From positions 1-64,000 of the forward strand of contig URKR01000010.1 in the NCBI GenBank assembly GCA_900548355.1: a stretch of 64,000 nucleotides of DNA. Direction: 5' to 3'. The number at the start of each line of letters is the position of its first letter. The stretch's first letter is position 1. The notes under the pieces were generated by a model. It was not told the origin of the DNA. It was given only the letters and a program-made list of their open reading frames with translations, and ran no database searches. Below, one piece after another: positions 25,224-34,291 of the stretch. The DNA comes from an uncultured Oscillospiraceae bacterium. Its GTDB lineage: Bacteria > Bacillota > Clostridia > Oscillospirales > Ruminococcaceae. The position numbers and the translations under genes were made by a program.

Positions 25224-26348
25224 TCAGCGGCCGCTGTGCACAAGCTGCAGCAGCCGCGCGGTAATTGTATCCAGGCTATCCGGCTGGCCCAGGCTGCGGG
25301 CACAGCGGCCCATCTCGGCCAGGCGCTGCGGCTGGGCCAGCAGGCCTTTGACTGTATCGATCAGCTTTTCACCGGTCAGATCCTTTTCCTCTATGACGAC
25401 GGCGGCGCCGGCTTTTTCAAGTTCCAGTGCGTTGTAATACTGATGGTTTTCAGCCACGTTCGGGCTCGGGATCAGGATGGAAGCCCGACCCATGACCTCA
25501 AGTTCCGCCAGTGTCAGCGCGCCCGACCGCGCAATAACAAGATCCGCCGCGGCAAGCAATTCCGGCATATTGTCAATGTATTCCTTCACGACAAGGCTTT
25601 CACCCGGCGCAAAGTGATGTTCGCGCGCAAGATCTTGAAACAGCTGCACGCCGCGGCTGCCGGTGGCGTGCAGGTGCAGTACGTTCTGGCGGGTCTGCTG
25701 TTCCCAGCCGCAGAGCGCGCCGACCACCTCGTTGATGCGGCGGGCGCCCAGGCTGCCGCCAAAGCTCAGGATCACGGTACGGTCCTTTGCGCCAATCTTG
25801 GCGCGGGCCGCCGCACGGTCCTGGGTGAGCAGCTCAGGGCGAACCGGGTTGCCAACGACAACCGTCTTGTCCGGCGCGCCAAGCTTTTCAACGGCGTCGG
25901 CGCTGGCTGCCAGCACCACATCGACATCCTTTGCCAGGAGTTTGTTGGTCACACCCGGGAAAGCGTTTTGTTCATGGATTGCCGTATGAATCCCCTTTTT
26001 TGCGGCCGCGCGGACAATCGGCCCGCTGACATAGCCGCCGCAGCCTATGACAAGATCTGGCTGCACTTCGCGCAGAATGGCCGCCGTGCGCGGGCCGGAC
26101 AGCGCCAGATGCCACAGCGCCAGGACATTGCGGCGGATATTTTCTGCCGTGAGTTTGCGCTGGAACCCGTTGATTTCAATGTGATGGAACGGGTAGCCTG
26201 CCTTGGTCACAAGGCCGTACTCCATCCCTTCGCGCCGGCCGGCAAAGTGGATCTCAGCCGCAGGGTCGGCCTTTTTCAGTGCCCCGGCAATCGCCAGGGC
26301 CGGGTTGATATGGCCGGCTGTACCGCCGGCGGCAATCAATACGCGCAT
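25224..26348 (-). CDS. murG: UDP-N-acetylglucosamine transferase MurG
   Basis: Adds GlcNAc to lipid I to form lipid II at the inner face of the membrane. 374 residues with the GT-B signatures: N-terminal loop AAGGTAGHINPALAIA (about residues 6-21), GCGGYVSGP, HEQNAFPG, a SFGGSLGA donor-side loop, and the C-terminal ARSGALTLAEL with the UDP-GlcNAc recognition region, then IPSPNVAENHQ. Start ATG 26348 follows AAAGGGG; the longer open frame to 26510 enters ftsW and is rejected. Lies between ftsW and ftsQ in the dcw cluster. Confidence 0.96.
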   Translation of the reverse strand: MRVLIAAGGTAGHINPALAIAGALKKADPAAEIHFAGRREGMEYGLVTKAGYPFHHIEINGFQRKLTAENIRRNVLALWHLALSGPRTAAILREVQPDLVIGCGGYVSGPIVRAAAKKGIHTAIHEQNAFPGVTNKLLAKDVDVVLAASADAVEKLGAPDKTVVVGNPVRPELLTQDRAAARAKIGAKDRTVILSFGGSLGARRINEVVGALCGWEQQTRQNVLHLHATGSRGVQLFQDLAREHHFAPGESLVVKEYIDNMPELLAAADLVIARSGALTLAELEVMGRASILIPSPNVAENHQYYNALELEKAGAAVVIEEKDLTGEKLIDTVKGLLAQPQRLAEMGRCARSLGQPDSLDTITARLLQLVHSGR

Positions 26349-26385
26349 AGGTTGCGCCCCTTTCTTTCTCTGTTTAACGCGGGAT

Positions 26386-27660
26386 TCACACGGTGTGCTC
26401 ACGCCGGCGGTATACGCGGCGGCCGGTCTCGCCCTGGCCGCTGTGCAGCCGGGCATAAAGCTGCTGCTGGTTTTGTTTGCGCTGGGCTGCGATCCGTGCA
26501 TTGCCGGCACGGGAGATGCTCAGCAGCACCCCCATTTCACAGAGCAACAGCAGCAAACTGGTACCGCCGGAGGAAAAGAACGGCAAACTGATGCCGGTGT
26601 TCGGCAAAGTGGCGGTCACCACCCCGATGTGGCAGAAAACCTGCCAGGCCACCTGGGCCGTGATGCCGATGCCGATCATGGTGCCGAAATAATCGGGCGC
26701 ACGCAGCGCAATGAAGATGCCCTGCAGAATCAGTGCCGCAAACAGCAGCACGCAGAGCAGCGCGCCCAAAAAGCCGAGTTCCTCACAAACGATGGAAAAG
26801 ATGAAATCGTTGGTAGCTTCAGGCAGCCACAGATGCTTTTGCAGGCTGTTGCCGATACCCCGGCCGGTCAGCCCGCCCGAGGCGATGGAGTAGAGGCTCT
26901 GGGTTGTCTGCCAGCCAAGGTCAACATCGCTTTCAGCAAAGAGCCCCCAAGCCCCCAGACGTTCGTTGGCAACATCGTTGCCCTCCGCCGTCAGCATAAA
27001 ATACAAACCGCCCAGGCCCGTGGCGGCGGCCAGCGGCATCCAGCGCAGACCGCACCCGCCGCACAGCAGCATGGTACCGGCGATCGCACAGATCAGCAAA
27101 ATGGCCGAGTTGTGCGGCTCCATACGCAGCAGCACCAGAATTGGCACAACCGGCAGCAGCGGCAAAAGCAGGCCATACCACAGCGATTTGCGCTGCTGGT
27201 AATGCTTGTCACTAAACAGGGCGATGCCCAAAACCACCGCGAACTTCGCAATTTCCGAAGGCTGCAGCGAGGTGCCGAACAGGTACACCCAGCGGTGGCA
27301 GTTGTTTTGCGGTTCGCTGTACAGCGCCAGCACCAGCAGTGCAAGCAGCAGGATGTACAGGTGCCAAAAGACATGGCGCAGCGCATGGTAGTTGATGTTC
27401 GAGATCAAAAACATCGCGGCGATGCCGATCAGCGCAACGATTGCCTGCGGCGCAATGTAGTAGTAAATATCGTCAAACCGGTAATAGGCGGTAACATAGC
27501 TGGCTGAAAACAGCATAATCAGCCCGTAGACAAGCACGAGCAGCAGCGTGCCGACAAATCCCCAGGAGACGGGGCCGCGTTCCTCCTTGCGGAAGCTGAT
27601 GTCGCGCAGAAAGCGGAACAGGTTGCCAAAAGCGAGGTCTAAAAATTGGGCTGCCAGCAA
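26386..27660 (-). CDS. ftsW: SEDS-family peptidoglycan polymerase FtsW
   Basis: About ten membrane helices; polymerises lipid II at the septum with its cognate class B PBP. Visible SEDS landmarks: LQPSEIAKFAVVL (helix 5 region), the GLTGRGIGNSLQKHLWLPEATNDFIFSI loop (cited in parts: GLTGRGIGNS and LPEATNDFIF), where the catalytic Asp lies in TND, and GISLPFFSSGGTSLL. I chose TTG 27660, 10 nt after AGGAGG, giving 424 residues; a GTG at 27696 would overlap the ribosome binding site. RodA is the alternative, but the location between mraY and murG favours FtsW. Confidence 0.93.
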   Translation of the reverse strand: MLAAQFLDLAFGNLFRFLRDISFRKEERGPVSWGFVGTLLLVLVYGLIMLFSASYVTAYYRFDDIYYYIAPQAIVALIGIAAMFLISNINYHALRHVFWHLYILLLALLVLALYSEPQNNCHRWVYLFGTSLQPSEIAKFAVVLGIALFSDKHYQQRKSLWYGLLLPLLPVVPILVLLRMEPHNSAILLICAIAGTMLLCGGCGLRWMPLAAATGLGGLYFMLTAEGNDVANERLGAWGLFAESDVDLGWQTTQSLYSIASGGLTGRGIGNSLQKHLWLPEATNDFIFSIVCEELGFLGALLCVLLFAALILQGIFIALRAPDYFGTMIGIGITAQVAWQVFCHIGVVTATLPNTGISLPFFSSGGTSLLLLLCEMGVLLSISRAGNARIAAQRKQNQQQLYARLHSGQGETGRRVYRRREHTV

Positions 27661-27718
27661 GGCGGGCTCCCCTCCTTTCTGGGCTGTGCGCTGCACGCGC
27701 CCCAGCCGGAAATAACAA

Positions 27719-28732
27719 TCAGGCGTAATAGATGTACAAGAGCCCCAACGCCACGCCGATCAGCGCAATCAGGCTGAAAAAGGCATCGATGCGGGCTTCC
27801 TTCCAGCCGCGCATCTCAAAGGCGTGGTGAATCGGGGTCATGCGGAAGATTCGCTTGCCATGGGTGGCTTTGAAATAAAGGCGCTGGATGACAACGGTCA
27901 TGGCATCCCAGATATAGACGATGCCGAAGAAAAGCACAAGTTCCGGCCAGCCCATCACAAAAGCCAGCGCCGTGACCATGCCGCCCAGAAACATGCTGCC
28001 GGTATCCCCCATGAATACCTTGGCCGGATAAAAGTTCCAGACAAGGAACCCTGCGCAGGCCGCCGCCGTGGCGGTGGAGAGCACCGCCACCTGGTAATGG
28101 CCGAGCATGCTGGCCGCCAGCAGGTAGCCGAGCATCGAGACAAAGGTCACACAGGAGCAAAGCCCGTCAAGGCCATCGGTCAGGTTAACCGCATTGACAA
28201 GAAAGATGATGCCAAAGAAAGCGATCGGGTAATAGGCCAGCCCCAGGTTGACCGCACCGAAAAACGGCAGCATGATTGTGGTGCTGCAAAGCCCCAGGCT
28301 GTACAGCCCGGCCATAAAGCAGCCGGTAACCAAAAACTGCAAAATCAGTTTTTGCCAGGCATAAAGCCCAAGGTTGCGGTGGCGCACCACCTTGGCAAAA
28401 TCATCCAAAAAGCCGATAAAGCCGGAGCCAAAGGCCAGGAACAGCACCAGCAGCCCGCTTTGGGTCTGCTGCGGGGTGAGCAAACCGGGCGAATAACGCT
28501 GCAGGCCCGCGTACACCAGCCCGGCCGACAGCAGGATCCCCAAGATAAAGCAGAACCCGCCCATGGTAGGGGTTCCCTGCTTTTTGCTGTGCCAGGTGGG
28601 GCCGGATTCCCGAATAGTCTGACCAAAGTGCAGCCGGTGCAGCGCCGGAATCAAAAAAAAGCCGGATAAAGCAGTGATGCAGAAAGCAGCAACAGCGGCC
28701 GCCACCAGCATCCAGGACACAATCATCCCCAT
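27719..28732 (-). CDS. mraY: Phospho-N-acetylmuramoyl-pentapeptide transferase
   Basis: Transfers phospho-MurNAc-pentapeptide to undecaprenyl phosphate, making lipid I. 337 residues with about ten membrane helices. Signature sites: KKQGTPTMGGFCF (about residues 50-62), FLDDFAKV with the catalytic aspartate pair, NAVNLTDGLDGL (about residue 180-191), KVFMGDTGSMFLGG, and RMTPIHHAFEMRGW with the histidine motif. Start ATG 28732 (a second ATG lies two codons in). 17 nt downstream of murF. No murD follows, unlike most dcw clusters. Confidence 0.96.
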   Translation of the reverse strand: MGMIVSWMLVAAAVAAFCITALSGFFLIPALHRLHFGQTIRESGPTWHSKKQGTPTMGGFCFILGILLSAGLVYAGLQRYSPGLLTPQQTQSGLLVLFLAFGSGFIGFLDDFAKVVRHRNLGLYAWQKLILQFLVTGCFMAGLYSLGLCSTTIMLPFFGAVNLGLAYYPIAFFGIIFLVNAVNLTDGLDGLCSCVTFVSMLGYLLAASMLGHYQVAVLSTATAAACAGFLVWNFYPAKVFMGDTGSMFLGGMVTALAFVMGWPELVLFFGIVYIWDAMTVVIQRLYFKATHGKRIFRMTPIHHAFEMRGWKEARIDAFFSLIALIGVALGLLYIYYA

Positions 28733-28749
28733 GGTATTCCCCCAAACAA

Positions 28750-30135
28750 TCAGGTTGTGGTCGGCTGTGCAGGCAGCGCGTCATACAGTTGTTGAAGGAT
28801 TTCCTCAAACTGCATGGCATGGCTGGCTTTGGCCAGCAGCACATCGCCCGGGCGCAGGTTAGACCTTAGATATTCTACTACTTCCTGCGGATTTTGGCAA
28901 TAGAGCACGGTTGCGCCGGCCGCACGGGCGGCATCGGCCAGCGCGGCGCTGCGCGGCCCGGTGGCAACAACCAGGTCGGCCACGCCGGCGGCCAGGGCGC
29001 CGGTTTCGCGGTGGGCCTGCTCACTGGCTGCGCCCAGTTCCAGCATATCGCCAAGCAGCGCAATCCGCCGCCCGCCGGGGCCGGGGGTGCGGCGGGCCAG
29101 CACATCCAGCGCCGCGCGCATGCTGTCCGGGCTGGCGTTGTAGCAATCTTCCAGGAAGGTGACGCCGCCGTGGGTTACCAGGTTCTGCCGCATACCGGTC
29201 GTCTGGTAACGGGCCAGCGCGGCGGACGCGCGGGCCGGATCAAGCCCCAGGCGGGTCGCGGCGGCGTAGGCAGCCAGCGCGTCATAGACGGTGTGGCGGC
29301 CGACGGTGGGAATATGGACTGAAAATTCGCCGTATTCAGAGTCCCGGATCGTAAAATCGGTGCCGGCGTCCTGCGTTTCGCGGATGTTGACGGCCCGCAC
29401 ATCGGCGGTTTCAGCCTCAATACCGAACCAGACCGGGCGCAGCCGGGCCGGCAGCGCCGCGCCGGGCAGCAGATCATCGTCTGCGTTGAGGACGAGCGGC
29501 GCGCCATCGGGCAGGCCCTGGCAGATCTCCAGCTTTGCTTTCAGTATATTCTCACGGCTGCCAAGGCTTTCCAGGTGGGAGACCCCGATCATTGTGATGA
29601 TGCCGGCCGAGGGGCGCGCCGTGCGGGAAAGGCGGGCAATCTCGCCCAGCGCGCTCATCCCCATTTCAACGACGGCGTATTCGGTCGCATCGTCCAGCCG
29701 GAAGAGGGTATTCGGCAGGCCGATCTCATTGTTCTGGTTCCCCTCTGTTTTAAGGGTGTTGCCAAAAGCCGAAAGGACGGCGTAGCAGAATTCCTTCGTC
29801 GTCGTTTTGCCCACACTGCCGGTCACCCCGATCATCAGCGGGCTGAACAGCGTGCGGTAGTTGGAAGCCATGCGGATCATGGCGCGGTGGCTGGAAGGGG
29901 TAACGACAAGGTGGTCTTCGGGCACGCCGTCAACGGGATGGTTGGCGATGATATATTCCGCGCCGGCCTGATACGCCGCCGCGGCAAAGTCATGCCCATC
30001 CACCCGCGCGCCCGGGAAGCAGACAAAGACGCAGCCGGGTGTGACGCGGCGGCTGTCTGTCACAACGGCGGTGATGGGGACCGGGCGGGCCAGGGTCAGC
30101 CCGGCAAGCAGTTCATTGGCATGGATGGGTTTCAT
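28750..30135 (-). CDS. murF: UDP-N-acetylmuramoyl-tripeptide-D-alanyl-D-alanine ligase
   Basis: Adds D-Ala-D-Ala to UDP-MurNAc-tripeptide. 461 residues in the Mur ligase layout: N-terminal uridine-binding domain, central ATPase with GVTGSVGKTTTKE P-loop (about residues 103-115), the TEGNQNNEIGLP loop, NADDD, and a C-terminal domain starting near FLEDCYNASPDSMRAAL. The start overlaps the stop of ftsI by ATGA. murE, which would provide the tripeptide substrate and usually lies between ftsI and murF, is absent here. Confidence 0.95.
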   Translation of the reverse strand: MKPIHANELLAGLTLARPVPITAVVTDSRRVTPGCVFVCFPGARVDGHDFAAAAYQAGAEYIIANHPVDGVPEDHLVVTPSSHRAMIRMASNYRTLFSPLMIGVTGSVGKTTTKEFCYAVLSAFGNTLKTEGNQNNEIGLPNTLFRLDDATEYAVVEMGMSALGEIARLSRTARPSAGIITMIGVSHLESLGSRENILKAKLEICQGLPDGAPLVLNADDDLLPGAALPARLRPVWFGIEAETADVRAVNIRETQDAGTDFTIRDSEYGEFSVHIPTVGRHTVYDALAAYAAATRLGLDPARASAALARYQTTGMRQNLVTHGGVTFLEDCYNASPDSMRAALDVLARRTPGPGGRRIALLGDMLELGAASEQAHRETGALAAGVADLVVATGPRSAALADAARAAGATVLYCQNPQEVVEYLRSNLRPGDVLLAKASHAMQFEEILQQLYDALPAQPTTT

Positions 30136-32615
30136 GCAGTTCCCTCCTCCTGGGTGGTTTCTTCAGAGGCGGCGGATGCGGCGTCGGACGAAACCGCATC
30201 TGACGCAGAGCCGGACGAAGCGTCATCCCCGGTATCGCTTTCGGCCGCTCCCATCGTCAGGGTAACGACGGTGCCGTACTCCACGCTCTGGCCGGCGGCG
30301 ATGTCCTGGGCCGTGACCCGGCCGTTCTCGTCGCCGCTGAAATCGACGTTGAGGTTGGCGGCGCGCAGCATCTGCTGTGCAAATTCGGCCGTGCGGCCCG
30401 AAACATCGGGCACGGTGGTCATGGTGCCGGTGGTGGCTTCGGTGTACAGGTAGATGGTTGAACCGGCTGGCACGTTGGTGCCGCCGTACGGGTATTGGTA
30501 CAGGATTGTGTTGCCGCTTCCGATGATCTGGTGTGCGAGACCCACCTTATTCAGATTCATCTGGGCGGTAGACCAGCGGTTGTCGATGCAGTTCTGCACA
30601 AGTACCGTGTCCGGCGCGACGTAGTCGGGGTCGGTCGGCACGCCGAGGTAGGGCGCAATCTCGCTGATGATGTTGCCGACCATCGGGGCGACAATCTCGG
30701 AGGCATAGTCGCGATCCCAGCGCGGGTCGTCGAGCACCGCAAAGACGAGATACTCGGGGTCGTCAATCGGCAGGACGGCCGCAAAGCTGATCTGCTTGTG
30801 GTAGTCGCCATCGGCGCGCTCCGTCCGGTCAAGCTGTTCGCCCGTGCCGGATTTGCCGCCGATGCTGTAGCCGGCCACATAGACGTTGCGGCAGGTGTAG
30901 CCGGCCTGCCCGTTGCCGACGTTATTCTCCATAAAGGCGCGCATCTGCTCGCTGACTTCCTCCGAGATGACCTGCCGGCGGATGGTGGTCTGGGTCTGGC
31001 TCGTAATGTTGCCGGCATCGTCGGTGACATGGTCAACAACATAAGGGGTGACGAGGTAGCCGCCGTTGACCACGGCCGAGACGGCGGTCGCCATCTGGAT
31101 GGCGGTAAGCTTCTGGGTCTGTCCGAAGGAGGAAGAATACAGGTCGGAAAGAAAAAGCTCCATATCCGCCTGATCCTTCGAAAGGCCGGCGGATTCGGCC
31201 GGCAGGTCGATGCCGGTTTGCTCAGCCAGGCCAAAAGCCTGGAAATAGTCGTAGAAAAATTCCGGGGTCATCTGCTCGGCCAGCTGGATAAAGTAGAGGT
31301 TGCAGCTCTTTTCAAGCGCACCGGCCATATCCAGCGTACCGTGGGTTCGCCCTTCGGCGCAGCGGTAGGGGATCTCCCACTCGGTATCCGGGAAGACGGT
31401 CAGCAAGCCGTTGCAGGTATAAGTCTGGCTGGCGTCCACAATGCCGGAATCAAGCGCCGCAGCCGCCGTGATCAGCTTAAAGACCGAGCCGGGATAGTAC
31501 AGTTCGGTCACCGCCTTGTTGCGCCACTGCGCTTCGCGGAAGTAGCCCTGCAGGGTGGTGTACTCCTCGTCCGACAGGGTTCCGTCCTCAACGATCGAGG
31601 CAACGTTATCCTCGCCCAGGCGGGATTGCAGCAGGTCGATTTCCTCGGCCGTCAGGGTGGAATCTTCCAGCACGGCGACAAGGTCGGGGTCCTCGATCGT
31701 GTAGGGGTTGTTCGGGTCAAACTGTTCGAGCGTCGCCATCGAGAGCACCGCGCCCGAGTTAACATCCATAACGATGACGGTGCCGCGGTTCATGACGTCG
31801 TACTCGTCCATTGCCTGGCGCAGATACTTTTCGACGATCGTCTGCACGTTGGTATCGATGGTCAGGTGCAGGTTGCCGCCGTTGATCGGGTCGTAGGATT
31901 CGGCGCTGTCGTTATCGACCTCATAGCCCCAGGCATTCTGGGTACTGATCACCCGGCCCGGCGTCCCGGCAAGCGTTTCCTCATACGAGCGCTCAAGGCC
32001 GTAGATGCCCTCGCCGTCGGCGTTGGTGAAGCCGAGCACCGAGGACAGAAACGACCCGAACGGATAGCTGCGGGTGGCGCTTTCCTCGGTATAGATTTCG
32101 AGTACGGTCTCCCACTCTTCCTCGGGGTCGCCCTCGTTCAGGGCGCGCTTGGTGTTGGCGTATTCGAGCACGGCGTCCTTGGTGGGCAGGTCAACGCCGC
32201 GGGCAATCACCTTGTATTTGCTTTCGCGGTCGCTGAGCTGGGTTCGGATCGTTTCGGCGTCGCCGCCGACGAGCTCAGCCAATTTCTCGGCCGCCTCGTC
32301 AATAAAATCCTCGTTGCAGGCCGAAGGGTCTGCGATGATGTTCCAGACCGTGGTGCTTCGGGCCAGCACGGCGCCGGTGGCGTCATAGATGGTGCCGCGG
32401 GTGGCCGGGATCTGCTGGTCGGAAAGCTGCTGCTCGGCCGCGCCGACGCGGTAGTTTTCGGGGTCACGCAGCTGCAGCGCATAGAGCTGGTAGATCAAAA
32501 GCCCCAGGCAGAAGATCAGAAAAAACGCAAGCACAAACAACGTGCGTACCCGCATGGCGTTGTTAATGGGGTGGCGCTCATCACGCGGGGGGCGAGGAGA
32601 TTGGTTTTGGTTCAT
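30132..32615 (-). CDS. ftsI: Class B penicillin-binding transpeptidase with PASTA repeats (PBP2/FtsI-like)
   Basis: 827-residue septal transpeptidase. Short cytoplasmic tail, one membrane anchor (about residues 24-48), a dimerisation domain starting at RGTIYDATGAVLA, and the transpeptidase domain with SVFK (Ser377), SCN (437-439) and KSGTG (588-592). Two PASTA domains follow (about 662-728 and 732-790), then a Ser/Asp/Glu-rich tail. PASTA-bearing PBPs in this position are typical of Firmicutes and include SpoVD/PBP2B types. Start ATG 32615 has a weak GAGG site and is preceded by an intrinsic terminator, so expression may depend on read-through or a separate promoter. Confidence 0.93.
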   Translation of the reverse strand: MNQNQSPRPPRDERHPINNAMRVRTLFVLAFFLIFCLGLLIYQLYALQLRDPENYRVGAAEQQLSDQQIPATRGTIYDATGAVLARSTTVWNIIADPSACNEDFIDEAAEKLAELVGGDAETIRTQLSDRESKYKVIARGVDLPTKDAVLEYANTKRALNEGDPEEEWETVLEIYTEESATRSYPFGSFLSSVLGFTNADGEGIYGLERSYEETLAGTPGRVISTQNAWGYEVDNDSAESYDPINGGNLHLTIDTNVQTIVEKYLRQAMDEYDVMNRGTVIVMDVNSGAVLSMATLEQFDPNNPYTIEDPDLVAVLEDSTLTAEEIDLLQSRLGEDNVASIVEDGTLSDEEYTTLQGYFREAQWRNKAVTELYYPGSVFKLITAAAALDSGIVDASQTYTCNGLLTVFPDTEWEIPYRCAEGRTHGTLDMAGALEKSCNLYFIQLAEQMTPEFFYDYFQAFGLAEQTGIDLPAESAGLSKDQADMELFLSDLYSSSFGQTQKLTAIQMATAVSAVVNGGYLVTPYVVDHVTDDAGNITSQTQTTIRRQVISEEVSEQMRAFMENNVGNGQAGYTCRNVYVAGYSIGGKSGTGEQLDRTERADGDYHKQISFAAVLPIDDPEYLVFAVLDDPRWDRDYASEIVAPMVGNIISEIAPYLGVPTDPDYVAPDTVLVQNCIDNRWSTAQMNLNKVGLAHQIIGSGNTILYQYPYGGTNVPAGSTIYLYTEATTGTMTTVPDVSGRTAEFAQQMLRAANLNVDFSGDENGRVTAQDIAAGQSVEYGTVVTLTMGAAESDTGDDASSGSASDAVSSDAASAASEETTQEEGTA

Positions 32616-32654
32616 GCAAATGCCTCAGCAAATAACTGCAAACAGAATGGCTTG

Positions 32655-32689
32655 GAAAAATAAAAGCGTGCACCGAGATGCACGCTTTT
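32655..32689 (-). terminator. Intrinsic terminator between ftsL and ftsI
   Basis: Minus-strand perfect 11-bp stem AAAAGCGTGCA / TGCACGCTTTT with loop TCTCGG, followed by ATTTTT. It splits the dcw cluster into mraZ-rsmH-ftsL and ftsI onward. Confidence 0.8.
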
Positions 32690-32757
32690 GGCAAGGGTGC
32701 GGTGCGGCCAAACGCCCCGACGCCGTGAAGTTGCCTTGGCCGGGGCAAAAACACAGG

Positions 32758-33234
32758 TCAGGGCTTCAGGCTGCTGAGCAGGTCCAGCGCAGCGGTGCGC
32801 ACATCCTCGACCAGCTTCGCGGCGCCGTCTTCCACCGTTTCAATCACGCTCTGGTCTTCCAGGCGGACATAGGTAATCTGGCTGGGGTCAGCCTTGACAA
32901 GCCCCAGGCGGGTTTCGGCGACCGTTTCCAGGTTGGACATATTGGCGATCTTGTCCATCTGGGAAGAAAGATAATCGTAGGTGGTTTGGGCTGTGGCAAG
33001 GTCGTTGCGGGTGGCGTCAATCTCGCCCGAAAGCTCGGTCAGGCGCGCCTGGCTCGCCACAATTGCGGTGACCAGCGCCAGCATCAGCGCAACCAGCAGA
33101 ACCATGCCGGCCTGCTGCATGATGGTCTTGGCGCGGCCCAAGGTATACCGCCCGCCGCGCACCACCCGCAGCCGCGGGGCGCCCGGGCGGGGCTGCGCTG
33201 TGTGACGGGTTGGTTCAAAAGCTGCCGAAGTCAT
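32758..33234 (-). CDS. ftsL: FtsL-like septum formation protein
   Basis: 158 residues, bitopic. A basic cytoplasmic tail of about 38 residues is followed by one membrane segment (AGMVLLVALMLALVTAIVAS, about 43-62) and a heptad-like coiled coil (about 63-100, LTELSGEIDATRNDLATAQ), then a C-terminal part containing AETRLGLVKADPSQITYV. This is the topology of FtsL, which pairs with DivIB and the septal PBP. Sequence conservation in FtsL is low, so the call relies on topology plus position between rsmH and ftsI. Start ATG 33234 follows AAGGGGGTG. Confidence 0.85.
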   Translation of the reverse strand: MTSAAFEPTRHTAQPRPGAPRLRVVRGGRYTLGRAKTIMQQAGMVLLVALMLALVTAIVASQARLTELSGEIDATRNDLATAQTTYDYLSSQMDKIANMSNLETVAETRLGLVKADPSQITYVRLEDQSVIETVEDGAAKLVEDVRTAALDLLSSLKP

Positions 33235-33250
33235 GGGCAACACCCCCTTT

Positions 33251-34216
33251 TCAAGGTTCGGCCTGGTTGGTAGAAGCCACGGCATGATATGCCGCGTTTT
33301 TTTCCAGTACCCGCAGCTTGGCCGAACGGCTGCGGCGGTTGGCCGCCTGCTCAGCGGCGTCCGCCTCAATGGGGCGGCGGGTGACGAGCAGCGCCCGGGG
33401 CACCCCGCCGCAGGTGCAAACCGGCTGTTCCGGCGGGCAGATGCAGCGCTGGGCCCAGCGTCGGAATTTGTTTTTGACCAGCCGGTCTTCGAGGCTGTGG
33501 AAGGTAATCACGCACAGCCGACCGCCCGGGGCCAACCGGTCAAACAGCGCTTCCAGCCCTTCGTTGAGGGCGTCAAGTTCGCCGTTGACCGCAATGCGCA
33601 CAGCCTGGAAGGTGCGGCGGGCCGGGTTTTTGTGTTTGCGGCGCTCAGCCGGCGGAACCGCTGCGGCGACAAGCTCGGCCAGCTGCATCGTGGTTTCAAT
33701 CGGGGCTTCGGCCCTGGCGCGGACAATCTTGCCGGCAATCTGCCAGGCGTAGGGTTCCTCGCCATATTCGCGCAGGATCCGGGCAAGTTCTTCACGCGGG
33801 AGGGTGTTGACGAGGTCGGCCGCGGTAGGGCCCTGCTGGCTCATTCGCATGTCCAGCGGGGCGTCTGCATGGTAGGAAAACCCACGGCCGGCCTCGTCAA
33901 GCTGGTGGCTGGAGACGCCCAGATCCAACAGGGCGCCGTTGATGGCGGGGATGCCCAGCGCATCCAGCACGGAAGCAGCTTCGCGAAAATTGGCCTGCAC
34001 CACGCGGGCAGGTAGGCCCTTGAGCCTTTCGGTGGCGGTTGCCACCGCATCCGGGTCCTGATCGAGTGCGATCAGCTGCCCGGTGGTGAGGCGTTTCGCG
34101 ATCTCGCGGGAATGCCCCGCCCCGCCGGCCGTGCCATCCAGATAGATGCCGGCAGGGTCGATGGCCAGCCCATCGAGACAGGGCTGCAACAGTACCGGAA
34201 TGTGGCTGAATTCCAT
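33251..34216 (-). CDS. rsmH: 16S rRNA (cytosine(1402)-N(4))-methyltransferase
   Basis: SAM-dependent methylation of C1402 in the ribosomal P site. 321 residues; start HIPVLLQPCLDGL, SAM loop LDGTAGGAGHS (about residues 27-37), LDLGVSSHQLDEAGRGFS, RTFQAVRIAVNGEL, and ITFHSLEDRLVKN. A cysteine cluster in CICPPEQPVCTCGG is common in Firmicutes RsmH. Start ATG 34216 follows GGGGGA. Standard second gene of the dcw cluster. Confidence 0.96.
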   Translation of the reverse strand: MEFSHIPVLLQPCLDGLAIDPAGIYLDGTAGGAGHSREIAKRLTTGQLIALDQDPDAVATATERLKGLPARVVQANFREAASVLDALGIPAINGALLDLGVSSHQLDEAGRGFSYHADAPLDMRMSQQGPTAADLVNTLPREELARILREYGEEPYAWQIAGKIVRARAEAPIETTMQLAELVAAAVPPAERRKHKNPARRTFQAVRIAVNGELDALNEGLEALFDRLAPGGRLCVITFHSLEDRLVKNKFRRWAQRCICPPEQPVCTCGGVPRALLVTRRPIEADAAEQAANRRSRSAKLRVLEKNAAYHAVASTNQAEP

Positions 34217-34291
34217 AGTTCCCCCAAATGCGTGCGATCACTGGGGCGTATCCGAAAAATCCCCAGCACTTCGGATTCTTCCGAGTACCCC

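Noticed and set aside
30495..32663. 722-codon open frame on the plus strand
   Set aside because: Antisense shadow of ftsI, which has all penicillin-binding motifs.
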